DNA of 64,000 nucleotides from Lyngbya sp. HA4199-MV5 (GTDB lineage: Bacteria; Cyanobacteriota; Cyanobacteriia; Leptolyngbyales; Leptolyngbyaceae), in the NCBI GenBank assembly GCA_019359375.1, contig JAHHHL010000023.1, positions 1 to 64,000 of the forward strand, in the 5' to 3' direction. The number at the start of each line of letters is the position of its first letter. Positions within the stretch are counted from its first letter, which is position 1. The notes beneath the pieces were generated by a model, which saw only the letters and a list, made by a program, of their open reading frames with translations, did not search any database and had not been told where the DNA came from. Positions 8,589 through 17,061 of this stretch are shown here, piece after piece. The translations under genes were made by a program, and so were the position numbers.

Positions 8589-9935
8589 CTAGACTTTGAC
8601 TGGTTCCTGGCTACTGGCTGGCGCTTCATACAGGCTTTCGTCGTTGAGCAACCCTTCACCTGTAATGATGCGCGCGCCACGTTTGCGGGTGAAATAGTTC
8701 CAGCCCCACTGCAACAGCACGATCAACTTATTGTCAAACTCAATTAAGAAATAGATGTGAGCGAAGACCCACAAGAACCAGGCGAGTAAGCCATCAAACC
8801 TCACAAAGCCAAGATCGACGACCGCTTCGTTTTGTCCAATGACCGCTAGGCTACCAAAGTCTTTGTAGACGAACGGTGCCAGCGTTTGCCCCACCAGGCG
8901 TTGTTTGAGCAGTTTGGCGACATATTCGCCTTCTTGCATCGCCACGGGTGCCACTCCGGGTAAGGGACGATCGCCTTGATGGGGAAAGTTCGCTAAATCG
9001 CCAATGACAAAAATATTGGGGTGGGTAGCAAGACTCAGATCAGGCTCAACCATCACTCGCCCGACTCGATCGAGGGTGGCACCTGCCTTGTCTGCAAGCA
9101 CCTGTCCCATCGCAGAGGCTTTCACACCCGCTGCCCAGAGAACCGTGTGTGCGGGAATATATTCTTCCTGACCATCCCGCTTCACGGTGACGGTGTTGTC
9201 GTCGATATTTGTCACCAAAACGCTTGTTTCGACAGTGACACCCAATCTGGTCAGAGAGGCTTCTGCTTTTGCCGATAGCTCTGGTGGATACGGGGGCAAG
9301 ATTCGATCTAGCCCTTCCAGCAAGAGAATTTGTGCTTCGGTCGTGTCGATATTGCGGAAGTCACTTTTGAGCGTTTTGAAGGCAAGCTCGGCGATCGCGC
9401 CTGCAAGCTCTACCCCTGTTGGTCCGCCACCCACGATAACAAACGTCAACAAGGCGCGGCGTTTCTCCAGATCCGATTCTTTCTCGGCGGCTTCAAACGC
9501 CATAAAGATCCGGCGACGCATTTCCAACGCATCCTCGATCGTCTTCAAACCGGGTGCCGTTTGCTTCCAATGATCATTGCCAAAGTAGTGATGGCTCACT
9601 CCTGTAGCAACCACTAGCGTATCGTAAGCAAGTTCTTCACCCTTCAATGTGATTGTCTGCGCTTGAGGATCCAGGTCGATCACCTCATCCATGAGCACCT
9701 GGGTGTTCTTGCTGCTGTTCAAAATGCCACGCAACGGGGATGAAATGTCGGCTGGAGAGAGCGTTCCGGTTGCAACTTGATACAGCAACGGTTGAAACAA
9801 GTGAAAATTTCGTTTGTCAATGAGCGTGACTTCTACTGGCGCACGACCTAATGCTTTGGCGGTATACAGCCCGCCGAATCCCCCTCCAACGATGACCACA
9901 CGATGCATTGGTTGGTTCTCAGTCGCATCTACCAT
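8589..9935 (-). CDS. Type II NADH dehydrogenase (NDH-2)
   Basis: 448 residues. The N-terminal FAD-binding Rossmann motif VVIVGGGFGGLYTAKALG and the internal NAD(P)H-binding motif VIVGGGPTGVELAGAIAEL are both intact. The C-terminus has the hydrophobic and amphipathic stretch (LAWFLWVFAHIYFLIEF) that anchors NDH-2 to the membrane. It oxidises NAD(P)H and reduces quinones without pumping protons; in cyanobacteria such enzymes feed or sense the plastoquinone pool. I chose the ATG at 9935 because GAGGGAG lies 8 bp upstream of it; an ATG 18 bp earlier has no RBS and overlaps that sequence. Which Ndb subtype it is cannot be decided here. Confidence 0.92.
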   Translation of the reverse strand: MVDATENQPMHRVVIVGGGFGGLYTAKALGRAPVEVTLIDKRNFHLFQPLLYQVATGTLSPADISSPLRGILNSSKNTQVLMDEVIDLDPQAQTITLKGEELAYDTLVVATGVSHHYFGNDHWKQTAPGLKTIEDALEMRRRIFMAFEAAEKESDLEKRRALLTFVIVGGGPTGVELAGAIAELAFKTLKSDFRNIDTTEAQILLLEGLDRILPPYPPELSAKAEASLTRLGVTVETSVLVTNIDDNTVTVKRDGQEEYIPAHTVLWAAGVKASAMGQVLADKAGATLDRVGRVMVEPDLSLATHPNIFVIGDLANFPHQGDRPLPGVAPVAMQEGEYVAKLLKQRLVGQTLAPFVYKDFGSLAVIGQNEAVVDLGFVRFDGLLAWFLWVFAHIYFLIEFDNKLIVLLQWGWNYFTRKRGARIITGEGLLNDESLYEAPASSQEPVKV

Positions 9936-10162
9936 TCTTTGTTGCTCCCTCATTTGTTATGGAAGTAAGCCGTCTTTAGATCTGCCGACGTTTACCAGCA
10001 CCATCTTTACAAATTGCAGCGGAATCCTGTCATCAATCTTAGTGATTCCAATAAAATCTTTACGAAATGTGAACACCTACTAAATTAGCTTATGTCGCTG
10101 AACGCTTGAGTAGCAACCGTTACGAGGGAAAAATTCATTCGCCGCTGTTTATTGGCACGCTT
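9936..10162. other. Intergenic region upstream of NDH-2
   Basis: No coding frame or repeat is evident up to 10162. The sequence is A/T-richer than the genes (for example CCAATAAAATCTTTACG near 10047) and must hold the promoter of the leftward NADH dehydrogenase gene; no convincing -35/-10 pair stands out. Confidence 0.4.
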
Positions 10163-10294
10163 CTAGGGCGTGTCATCAATTAGCTCCGAAACCTTGCCGT
10201 ATCAGCAGTGTCACGCCCGTCCCAACACATCAGGCTAGGGGCTGGAACCCTTGCTGCAAGCAATGTGTAGTCGTCACTGATGACAGCCCCTAGC
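10163..10294. repeat. 132-bp dispersed hairpin element, copy 1
   Basis: Contains two inverted repeats: GGGCGTG (10166-10172) with CACGCCC (10212-10218), and GCTAGGGGCTG (10234-10244) with CAGCCCCTAGC (10284-10294). A second copy lies in opposite orientation at 31832-31964, about 85 percent identical by eye, with paired substitutions that keep both stems. This copy abuts and ends the decayed transposase at 10290, so it may be an inserted MITE or the end of an insertion sequence. Confidence 0.8.
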
Positions 10295-10715
10295 TTCTCA
10301 GGCGCTGCAAGTATTCCCAGCCGCGTTGTGACCACACCTGTTTACCCGTTTTGGTGGCAATCCAACGGGCAACTTTAGAGCCTGTCCAGCGCCCACCTTC
10401 AGAGGGTGGCGTTTGGAGTGCTTGCTGAAGCTCTTGCTGCTGAGCCAGGGTGAGGAGCGATCGCGGTGAAGGCTGTCCGCGCTGGCTCCGATTTTTCACG
10501 CCGATCGGACCTTCCTGGTTGTAGCGGCGGACGATTTCTTTGGCGTAGTCGTAGTTAAACCCAACCATCTGAGCTGCTTGCTTGATAGTCCACTGCTGAT
10601 CTACCAGATGCAGCAAATGCCAGCGTCGTAGCTCAATATGGTCTTGCGCTTGCTGGTACTGTCTTTTCAGTTCTCTGGCAGTGAGATGGGGCTTTAATTG
10701 GACTCTTAGTGGCAC
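10290..10715 (-). pseudogene. IS630-type transposase remnant (N-terminal HTH part only)
   Basis: About 141 residues from a GTG at 10715. The sequence carries a helix-turn-helix (LLHLVDQQWTIKQAAQMVGF, then YDYAKEIVRRYNQEG) and the second winged helix (GRWTGSKVARWIATKTGKQ, then QRGWEYLQRL) of IS630-family transposases. The frame stops right where the DDE catalytic domain should begin, inside the hairpin element at 10163-10294, and no DDE sequence follows before the NADH dehydrogenase gene. The element is therefore not autonomous. IS630 elements can be split into two frames, but the second frame is absent here. Confidence 0.75.
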
Positions 10716-10949
10716 GATCGGGGACAAACCTGGGCTTGGGTACAGTCCATTTATCAAAAAATTTTGAGTGGCTCCGGACGAGTCGGGGGCACACGATGGC
10801 AAGACTGAACGGAGGATGGCGCAATTGAACTCTGAATGCTCAACGAAAGCGGCAATCTGAAGCAGGCGATCGCCCAGTCAGGCTGAACTTTGTTAATATA
10901 TCTTCATAATCGACGTTCAACCATTCAAACTGACGATTTCTTAAAAGCC

Positions 10950-11594
10950 ATGCTGCTACGTCCTGACCAGCGCACCAAATTAGACGAAACAAACGACCGT
11001 TACTTTTACGAGCAACCGCGCTTTGTCACCCATGTCGATGAAGGCTTTATCCAGCAGCTTACGGATCTGTATCAAGAACGGTTGCAGCCAAACACACACA
11101 TTCTGGATCTGATGAGCAGTTGGGTGTCACATTTGCCAGAGGCGATCGCGTTTGCCCACGTCGAAGGGCACGGGTTAAACGGCGAAGAACTGGCACGCAA
11201 CCCGCGCTTAGACCACTACTTTGTGCAGGATTTGAACCAGGAACCCAAGCTGCCGTTGGAAGACCAGTCGTTTGATGCAGTGCTGAATACAGTTTCTGTG
11301 CAGTACATTCAGTACCCTGAAGCGATTTTTAGCGAAATCCATCGCGTGCTGAAACCAGGTGGTATCGCCATTATCAGCTTCTCAAACCGGATGTTCTACC
11401 AAAAGGCGATTCAGGCATGGCGCGATGGCTCTGAGGGCGATCGGGTCCGGCTGGTAGAAGGTTATTTTGCGTCCGTCCCTGGCTTTACGAAACCCGAAGT
11501 GATTGTGAAGCAGTCTCAAGCCCCTAGCTTTATGCAGCTTTTGGGCATGGGGGGTGGTGATCCGTTTTATGCGGTGATGGCTTGTCGGGAATAG
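10950..11594 (+). CDS. SAM-dependent methyltransferase (class I, type 11-like) with unusual motif I
   Basis: 214 residues from the ATG at 10950 (a TTG at 10890 would add 20 residues). A class I methyltransferase core is visible: strand LQPNTHILDLMSSWVSHLP in the motif I position, acidic loop GEELARNP, motif IV-like FDAVLNTVSVQYI, and motif post-I LKPGGIAIISFSN. Motif I lacks the usual GxGxG and reads DLMSSWVSH, so SAM binding may be altered, though the rest is well kept. The substrate is unknown. It faces away from the transposase remnant. Confidence 0.75.
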   Translation: MLLRPDQRTKLDETNDRYFYEQPRFVTHVDEGFIQQLTDLYQERLQPNTHILDLMSSWVSHLPEAIAFAHVEGHGLNGEELARNPRLDHYFVQDLNQEPKLPLEDQSFDAVLNTVSVQYIQYPEAIFSEIHRVLKPGGIAIISFSNRMFYQKAIQAWRDGSEGDRVRLVEGYFASVPGFTKPEVIVKQSQAPSFMQLLGMGGGDPFYAVMACRE

Positions 11595-11771
11595 GGAAAA
11601 GGGTGCAGGGGATAGGGTGTAGGGTAGGGGGTTTAACAGGATCACTTTACTCTAAGCGTGGAGTTTTGTTCGCAACAGATCTGGTCACGGATGAAGCGGA
11701 TGAGTTGCTTGCAAAAATTGAAAAAATCATCTGTTTCATCTGTTCCATCCGTTGCAATCGCTCTGAGAAAC
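11595..11771. other. Spacer between convergent genes, with an inverted repeat
   Basis: Holds ACGGATG (11687-11693) and CATCCGT (11746-11752) as the outer arms of an imperfect inverted repeat. A related arrangement occurs at about 24223-24298 upstream of the Uma2 gene. It could act as a bidirectional terminator or be a small dispersed repeat. Confidence 0.35.
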
Positions 11772-12635
11772 TTAGGATGCGTCGATCGCCGCTAAGATCC
11801 TAATCGCCTCAGCACATAAAAAATCATGACAATATCCATTGCTGGCAAGTAAACCGCCCCACTGGCTTACGTCTTCCTGGTTGTAGCGCAACGGGGTACC
11901 GTCAAAGTGGGTGAAACGCCCACCAGCCTCCGTCAAAATCAATTCTGGTGCTGCCAGATCCCAATCTTTGGGGGCAGAGGTGCCAGAAAGCGACACATAC
12001 ACATCTGCCTGCTGTTGCAGAATAGTCGCAATCTTGCCTCCCACACTACCAACCGATCGCTGCTTTTGCACCGGAAATTGCTGCATAAGCTGGTTAAACC
12101 GCTCATTGCGATGTGTGCGACTGGCGACGATCGTCAACTCTTCCACCCGATTCCGTTGCGATACATGAATCGGAACGGGTATTTCGTGCTGTTTTTCGAC
12201 AAAGGTGCCATTACCTGAAGTGGCGAAATAGAGGGTTGCAGCGGCGGGACAAACGACGACAGCTAAAACAGGGCGCTCGTCCTCCAAGAGCGCAATGTGA
12301 ACCGCGTATTCTCCAGTGCCCTGAATAAAATCCTTGGTGCCATCAAGCGGGTCAATCACCCAGACTCGTGGCTTTCTTAGACGTTCATGGCTGGGCTGAG
12401 CTTTGTAGGTTTCTTCGGTCAAGTAGGCAAATTCAGTGCGCCCCAAACTGGCGTGCAAGTTATTGAGAATATAGTCGTCAACAGCCGTATCCGCTGCTGT
12501 AATCGGTTCACCTGTGGCATCCTGGATCGCCAAATCTGCCAGTCGAACGTTAAGCAGGATGTCAGCCGCACCCCATCCAATGCTGCGGGCGATCGTCAGT
12601 AACTCGTGTAATTCGGTGGGGTGGAGATGGTTCAA
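11772..12635 (-). CDS. CysQ-like 3'(2'),5'-bisphosphate nucleotidase / inositol phosphatase family
   Basis: 287 residues. The metal-site motifs are present: TEET (about 73-76), IDPLDGTKDF (D95, D98) and KDWDLAAPELI near the C-terminus. The DGTKDF and WDLAAPE forms are closer to CysQ-type nucleotidases, which clear 3'-phosphoadenosine 5'-phosphate from sulfate assimilation, than to the paralogue at 2985-3860; this is inference. The only start that fits the family length is TTG at 12635. The frame stays open further upstream into repeat sequence without an ATG, so the exact N-terminus is uncertain. Confidence 0.82.
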   Translation of the reverse strand: MNHLHPTELHELLTIARSIGWGAADILLNVRLADLAIQDATGEPITAADTAVDDYILNNLHASLGRTEFAYLTEETYKAQPSHERLRKPRVWVIDPLDGTKDFIQGTGEYAVHIALLEDERPVLAVVVCPAAATLYFATSGNGTFVEKQHEIPVPIHVSQRNRVEELTIVASRTHRNERFNQLMQQFPVQKQRSVGSVGGKIATILQQQADVYVSLSGTSAPKDWDLAAPELILTEAGGRFTHFDGTPLRYNQEDVSQWGGLLASNGYCHDFLCAEAIRILAAIDAS

Positions 12636-12639
12636 GGGA

Positions 12640-12865
12640 GAGGGATGAGGGATGAAGGCTAGAAAGCTGATCGCTGACAGCTGGGGGAGAGGCAGAAGGC
12701 GGGAGGCAGAGGGCAGAAGGGGGAGGGATGAGGGATGAAAGGGGAAGGATGAAGGCTAAAGGCTAAAGGCTAAAAAGCTGACCACTTAAAGGCTAAAGGC
12801 TAAGTTTCTACACTTTATACCTTTTATCCTTCTCTCCTCACTCCTCACCCCTCACTCCTCACCTC
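12640..12865. repeat. Short tandem repeat tract (GGCAGAA / AAGGCTA / ACTCCTC types)
   Basis: Includes three perfect AAGGCTA units (12752-12772) and two more near 12787, purine-rich GGCAGAAGGC-type repeats on the left, and CTCACTCCTCACC-type repeats on the right. It separates the CysQ-like and PfkB genes. Confidence 0.75.
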
Positions 12866-13723
12866 TCACCCTTCCATCCAGCGACGTGTGCCGAAGTGCT
12901 GGCACGATTGGGCGGCGACATGGGCAGCGATCGCCAACGCGTCTCTAAAATCTTCCTGCAAAATGGCGTGACAAAATGCACCGTGAAAAAAATCACCTGC
13001 GCCCAGGGTGTCGATCGCTTGCACAGTGGGCACGTCAATCTGCCCTGATTGGGTTGCTGTCCAGTACAAAATTGGCTGCTGTCCTCGTGTGATGGCGACA
13101 TGAGGAACGCCTAACGCTGAAAGGTACTCTACTACGTCTTCAGCGGTCTGGCAGTGGGGAGGGTAAAAGTTAGCGGAGCAGATGACGTAATCGGCAAGCG
13201 GCAACACCGTTTCAAAGCCAGGTTTCCAGCTACCTGCGTCGATCACGATCGAGATCTTCTGAGCGCTTGCCTGGTCTGCGATCGCCCGTCCGACTTCCAT
13301 TTGATGCCCGTCGATGAGTACCACGGCGATATTGTGTAGGCTATCAGCGGAAATGCTGCTGGCGATCGCTTGCGTTTTCGCGGCATTGATCGAAACCACG
13401 GCTCGTTCCCCCGTCTTCTCTGTCACCATAATGGAAGATACGGGCGGCGAATCGGAGCGCGTTGGGTCGAGATCTGCCAGTGTCACCCTGCATCGCTGTA
13501 AATCTGTCAGAATCAACTGAGTCATGGGATGGGCACCCAGCACTCCCAGCACGATCGCCTCATCGCCCAGATAGCTAAACGCAACCGCTGCATTGGTCGC
13601 AGGTCCACCTGCTGCTACGGTGTAGTCAGAAGCCACAATCTTTTCGTTATCGGTTGGTGGGCGATCGACCCGATAAACCAGATCCAGCGTCACTAAGCCA
13701 ACAAAAAGTCCGCGATGGGGCAT
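12866..13723 (-). CDS. PfkB-family carbohydrate/nucleoside kinase
   Basis: 285 residues. The N-terminal substrate loop (VAAGGPATNAAVAFSYLG) and the C-terminal signature DTLGAGDFFHGAF, which contains the catalytic aspartate and the anion-hole glycines, identify a PfkB/ribokinase-fold kinase that phosphorylates a sugar or nucleoside with ATP. The substrate cannot be read from the sequence. The length is normal for the family and the start is an ATG. It lies leftward, back to back with rsmI, across a repeat-filled spacer. Confidence 0.85.
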   Translation of the reverse strand: MPHRGLFVGLVTLDLVYRVDRPPTDNEKIVASDYTVAAGGPATNAAVAFSYLGDEAIVLGVLGAHPMTQLILTDLQRCRVTLADLDPTRSDSPPVSSIMVTEKTGERAVVSINAAKTQAIASSISADSLHNIAVVLIDGHQMEVGRAIADQASAQKISIVIDAGSWKPGFETVLPLADYVICSANFYPPHCQTAEDVVEYLSALGVPHVAITRGQQPILYWTATQSGQIDVPTVQAIDTLGAGDFFHGAFCHAILQEDFRDALAIAAHVAAQSCQHFGTRRWMEG

Positions 13724-13939
13724 GGGAGGGGAAGTTGTTGGTTTTTGGTTGTTAGTTGTTAGAAAAGAGTGGGGAGTGGGGAGTAGGGAGTAGGGAGTTA
13801 CTTCTGCCTTCTGCCTAGCGGTCAGCGGTCAGCTATCAGTGCCTTTTATCCTTCATCCCTCATCGTTTCATCCTTCTGCCTTCACCCCCATCCCTCCCCC
13901 TTCTGCCTCCTGCCCTCTGCCCTCTGCCTTCTCCCTCCC
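13724..13939. repeat. Short tandem repeat tract in the PfkB/rsmI divergent spacer
   Basis: GGGAGTA-type units near 13767-13797 are followed by CCTTCTGCCTCCTGCC-type pyrimidine repeats that run to the rsmI start codon. They must contain or flank both promoters. No unique sequence of note is seen apart from these repeats. Confidence 0.7.
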
Positions 13940-14776
13940 ATGCCCGGAACGCTTTACCTCGTCGGCACCCCGATCGGCAATCTCGAAGACATGACCTTCC
14001 GGGCTGTGCGGATTTTGCAGACGGTGGATTTGATTGCGGCGGAGGATACTCGTCACACGGGGAAGCTCCTTCACCATTTTCAGATTACTACGCCCCAAAT
14101 CAGCTATCACGATCACAATCGTCACAGTCGCACGGCAGAACTGGTGGAGCGGTTACAGCAGGGAAAGAGTGTTGCCCTCGTCACGGATGCTGGGATGCCC
14201 GGTATTTCTGATCCTGGGTATGAACTGGTGAAGGCGTGTGCAGAAGCAGAGATTCTGGTGGTGCCAGTTCCCGGTGCGAGTGCGGCGATCGCTGCTCTGG
14301 TGTCGTCCGGGCTACCCTGCGATCGCTTTGTCTTTGAAGGGTTTTTGCCTGCTAAAGCGCCTGCCCGTCGTGCTTTTTTGGAAGGATTGCAAACCGAGTC
14401 GCGTACCCTGGTTTTTTACGAAGCGCCTCATCGGTTGCGGCAAACGCTGCAAGATCTTTTGATTCTGGGTGCAGACCGTCAGATTGCTTTGGCTAGAGAA
14501 TTGACCAAGCGCTATGAGGAAATTTGGCGAGGCACGGTGGCAGCGGCGATCGACTACTACAGCACCCACGAACCCCAGGGCGAATTTACAATCGTCGTAG
14601 CAGGAGCCGCAGTCACGCAACCTGTGTTATCAGAAGCGGCACTGAAAGCAGAGTTGCAGACTCTTTTTAGGCAGGGGCTTTCGCGATCGGAAGCCAGCCG
14701 TCAACTGGCACAACAAACCGCCCTTCCCCGCCGCCAAATCTATCAGCTTGCACTGTCGTTACCAGAAGAAGATTAG
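13940..14776 (+). CDS. rsmI: 16S rRNA (cytidine-1402-2'-O)-methyltransferase
   Basis: 278 residues of the tetrapyrrole-methylase fold. The hallmark N-terminus LYLVGTPIGNLEDMTFRA, the EDTRHTGKLL motif, TDAGMPGISDPGYELV and VPGASAAIAALVSSGLP are all present. RsmI uses SAM to add the 2'-O-methyl group to C1402 in the ribosomal P site. The length and motif order are standard. The start codon directly follows a low-complexity repeat tract, so no clear RBS is seen. Confidence 0.95.
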   Translation: MPGTLYLVGTPIGNLEDMTFRAVRILQTVDLIAAEDTRHTGKLLHHFQITTPQISYHDHNRHSRTAELVERLQQGKSVALVTDAGMPGISDPGYELVKACAEAEILVVPVPGASAAIAALVSSGLPCDRFVFEGFLPAKAPARRAFLEGLQTESRTLVFYEAPHRLRQTLQDLLILGADRQIALARELTKRYEEIWRGTVAAAIDYYSTHEPQGEFTIVVAGAAVTQPVLSEAALKAELQTLFRQGLSRSEASRQLAQQTALPRRQIYQLALSLPEED

Positions 14777-14862
14777 TGAACTATCCGGAATAAAACCGTT
14801 CTACGCTGATCTTGAACTCAAGTAGGGAATAATCAATACAAAGTAGGACGAAGCTAAAACCC

Positions 14863-15195
14863 ATGAGTCAATTGTTTGGCATTCTGCTGATGCTGGCTGG
14901 GATGTACTTTCTCGGTCAAAACATCATGTTTTCGACCTTCTATTCACCTTACTTCTGGCGCAACCTCCCAGCAGTTGGTTCCGTTTTAGCCATCATGGGC
15001 GGAGTGACTTCACTATTGTTCTTTCGCCGCCAAACAGGCAGCTTTGGCTGGATTCTGCTGATTTTTGGGATTGTCCTCGTCTTTCTCAGCGGTGGCGTGA
15101 TGCTAAAACCCACCAACCTGTGGAACTTTATGATCGCCTTTGCTGCCTTGATTTCTGGCTTCAAGCTTTTAACGGAAGGCAGGCTTCGCTTTTAG
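14863..15195 (+). CDS. Small integral membrane protein (110 aa)
   Basis: 110 residues with four likely membrane helices: residues about 4-20 (FGILLMLAGMYFLGQN), 36-54 (VGSVLAIMGGVTSLLFF), 61-80 (GWILLIFGIVLVFLSGG) and 86-103. It has no known catalytic motif. It follows rsmI by 86 bp and ends at a palindromic repeat. The family is unknown to me. Confidence 0.7.
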   Translation: MSQLFGILLMLAGMYFLGQNIMFSTFYSPYFWRNLPAVGSVLAIMGGVTSLLFFRRQTGSFGWILLIFGIVLVFLSGGVMLKPTNLWNFMIAFAALISGFKLLTEGRLRF

Positions 15196-15222
15196 TAGGG
15201 ACGTTACATGTAACGTCCCTAC
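15195..15222. repeat. 28-bp palindromic repeat, copy 1
   Basis: A perfect palindrome with half-site GTAGGGACGTTACA. Further copies occur at 16503-16530 and 17004-17031. It is a dispersed palindrome that may end transcription of the membrane-protein gene, whose stop codon it overlaps. Confidence 0.85.
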
Positions 15223-15235
15223 AGATCACTGACTC

Positions 15236-16333
15236 CTACGCGCTCTGAAACACTTCATTTGAGAACATTTCATTTAATGCGCCCAGATAAGGCAAAAAGA
15301 GTGAAACATCGTTGGGGGAAAGCCGATCGTGCATTTCCCAGCCGATCGCTTGTAGCATCTCCTGCACCAACCGCCAACTCACGTTTAAGCGTGGATACAG
15401 CATGGCGCATAGGGGGAACAGTTCTCGCTGCACAGACTGAATGCTGTCTTCCAACACGCACAGGCAAAGATACACCTGAAACATCTCTACATCACGGATA
15501 CTCGACGTTCTTACCTGGGGCGTGCTGAGTGAGCCGCTATAGGTTTCGTAGCTGGGATGTTGGCGACAAATCTGCTTGCACACTTCCTGGGCAATGCGCG
15601 TGCTAATGGGCAGCAAATGCTGCACGGCTCGTAGCGGTGGAGAGGTGACTGGATGGTTGGCGGCGGCTTCATACGCTGCCCGGAGTGGCATATAGAGGTG
15701 ATCATCCATCACCTTAAAATAGGGTTCCAGCAGCAGTCGCTCTGCGGAGGAAAGGCTTTCGAGCAGCGTTTGCCCCGTGTAGTGAAACTGCATACTCACA
15801 AAGCCGATCGCCCGTGGATCGTCAGCCGTATATTTTTGACGCACTCGCCCAAACTCACCACCCACTAGCACTGAGAGCCGTCGAGGGGTGACGCGATCGC
15901 CGTAGGCATCCAGTGCTTTCTCAAACAGCGCATGAGAATCAGCCGCAATCTGCCACGGGTTAATCACATTCAGATCAATGCCATGCCGCCGGACTTCTTC
16001 TGATAAAAGCGTTTCCGTTAATGACCACGCCTGAGCGCTGGCTAATTTCAACGTTTGCTTCAGGTGGTTTGCCGTGCGGATGCGACCTTCCTGAGAGGTA
16101 ATCTCTGCTAAATCGGCACTTTTTCGTAACCGTTCGGCTTCATCCCGCGTTGTCACCGAAATAATGTAGTTCTTCGCCCATAAGGCAGCTAGAGAAGATA
16201 CTTTTGCCGGGGGAACTTTTGCCATCCTTGATGTGAAAGAAGTTGCTGTGCCATGGCGCTGAAAATTAGCCGCAGTCGATAAATTAGCCGCAGTCGATAA
16301 ATTAGCCGCAGTCGATTCAACTGAGAAAGCCAT
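15236..16333 (-). CDS. Conserved hypothetical protein with N-terminal STAANL repeats
   Basis: 365 residues from the ATG at 16333 (a TTG four codons earlier is less likely). The N-terminus has a triple STAAN(L/F) repeat encoded by an 18-bp tandem repeat, followed by a soluble, mostly helical protein with no signal peptide, membrane helix or motif I can name. Residues about 150-230 (VTPRRLSVLVGGEFGRVRQK, then GFVSMQFHYTGQTLLESL) look well structured. The long unrepetitive body and codon use argue that it is a real gene. Confidence 0.65.
   Translation of the reverse strand: MAFSVESTAANLSTAANLSTAANFQRHGTATSFTSRMAKVPPAKVSSLAALWAKNYIISVTTRDEAERLRKSADLAEITSQEGRIRTANHLKQTLKLASAQAWSLTETLLSEEVRRHGIDLNVINPWQIAADSHALFEKALDAYGDRVTPRRLSVLVGGEFGRVRQKYTADDPRAIGFVSMQFHYTGQTLLESLSSAERLLLEPYFKVMDDHLYMPLRAAYEAAANHPVTSPPLRAVQHLLPISTRIAQEVCKQICRQHPSYETYSGSLSTPQVRTSSIRDVEMFQVYLCLCVLEDSIQSVQRELFPLCAMLYPRLNVSWRLVQEMLQAIGWEMHDRLSPNDVSLFLPYLGALNEMFSNEVFQSA
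16263..16316. repeat. 18-bp in-frame tandem repeat x3
   Basis: Three perfect units of AAATTAGCCGCAGTCGAT, in frame with the gene at 15236-16333, encode the six-residue STAANL-type repeat in its N-terminus. Copy number could vary between strains without a frameshift. Confidence 0.9.
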
Positions 16334-16345
16334 TTTGTTATCCAA

Positions 16346-17003
16346 ATTTGTTAGATAAGTTTGTCAAATAAAGCCAGCCAAACAGCATGAAGCGTACATC
16401 AGCAGGAGACTGCATCCAGGGGCATGGCTGAGTCTTTCTTTGAGCAAACGTTACCAACTAATGGCGAACATAGTAGTGTTTCAAACGCGTGGTCAGCGAT
16501 CCGTAGGGACGTTACACGTAACGTCCTTACAAAAATCGTGAACAACATTTTTAGAACACTACCTGCGTGTGAGTCATTCAGCGATCGTCAGAGTGTCTTC
16601 TTTGCAGAGAGACCCTGAAGCACCGATTCGCGCTTTGCTCGAACTGTTTTTGCTTACACAACTTTTAGGCTTAAGTTTCCTCTTAGGATGAGGACAGCCA
16701 TCGTAGCGTCGTGACCCTTCCAGGCAGGAGTAGACTCTTCCGGGGCGTGGTTAAATCCACTTCGATTTGAGGTTAAGTATGCTGTACTTACACATCAAAA
16801 AACAACGACTTCGTTACAACAATTAACGCTTAGTCCAAGTTTCTTGATACATTATTCGGTTGCTTTTTGGAATTAATTATGTTCTTAAGCAGAATAAACC
16901 ACAAATCTGGATGTGAACCAGTGCCCCTCGATCGCCCAGCAACATCCCAGATGCTCAAGATGATGGTTGTAAACCTGAATCAAATCCTGGTAGTTCAATG
17001 TTT
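16346..17003. other. 658-bp intergenic region
   Basis: Apart from the palindrome at 16503-16530 I find no coding frame that looks real. The part from about 16640 to 16800 is GC-mixed and contains CTCTTAGGATGAGG-type short hairpins, and 16800-16920 is AT-rich. An unannotated small RNA is possible, but I do not recognise one. Confidence 0.4.
16503..16530. repeat. 28-bp palindromic repeat, copy 2
   Basis: Same family as 15195-15222 with central CACG instead of CATG and one unpaired change in the right arm (GTCCTTAC). It lies alone in the intergenic region. Confidence 0.8.
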
Positions 17004-17031
17004 GTCGGGACGTTATATGTAACGTCCCGAC
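17004..17031. repeat. 28-bp palindromic repeat, copy 3
   Basis: Third copy, 30 bp upstream of the ChaN-like gene. The A-T pair at the third stem position of copies 1 and 2 is changed to C-G on both arms (GTCGGGAC and GTCCCGAC), a compensatory change that keeps the stem. Confidence 0.85.
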
Positions 17032-17061
17032 GAGTCTACGATCGCTTTACCGCAATGCATT

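Noticed and set aside
8211-8680. Antisense frames opposite the 98-residue gene at 8256
   Set aside because: Poor starts, composition unlike a folded protein, and overlap with the end of the NADH dehydrogenase gene.
16620-16900. Possible structured small RNA between the STAANL gene and the ChaN-like gene
   Set aside because: Only short hairpins without conserved core; no promoter-terminator pair could be defined.
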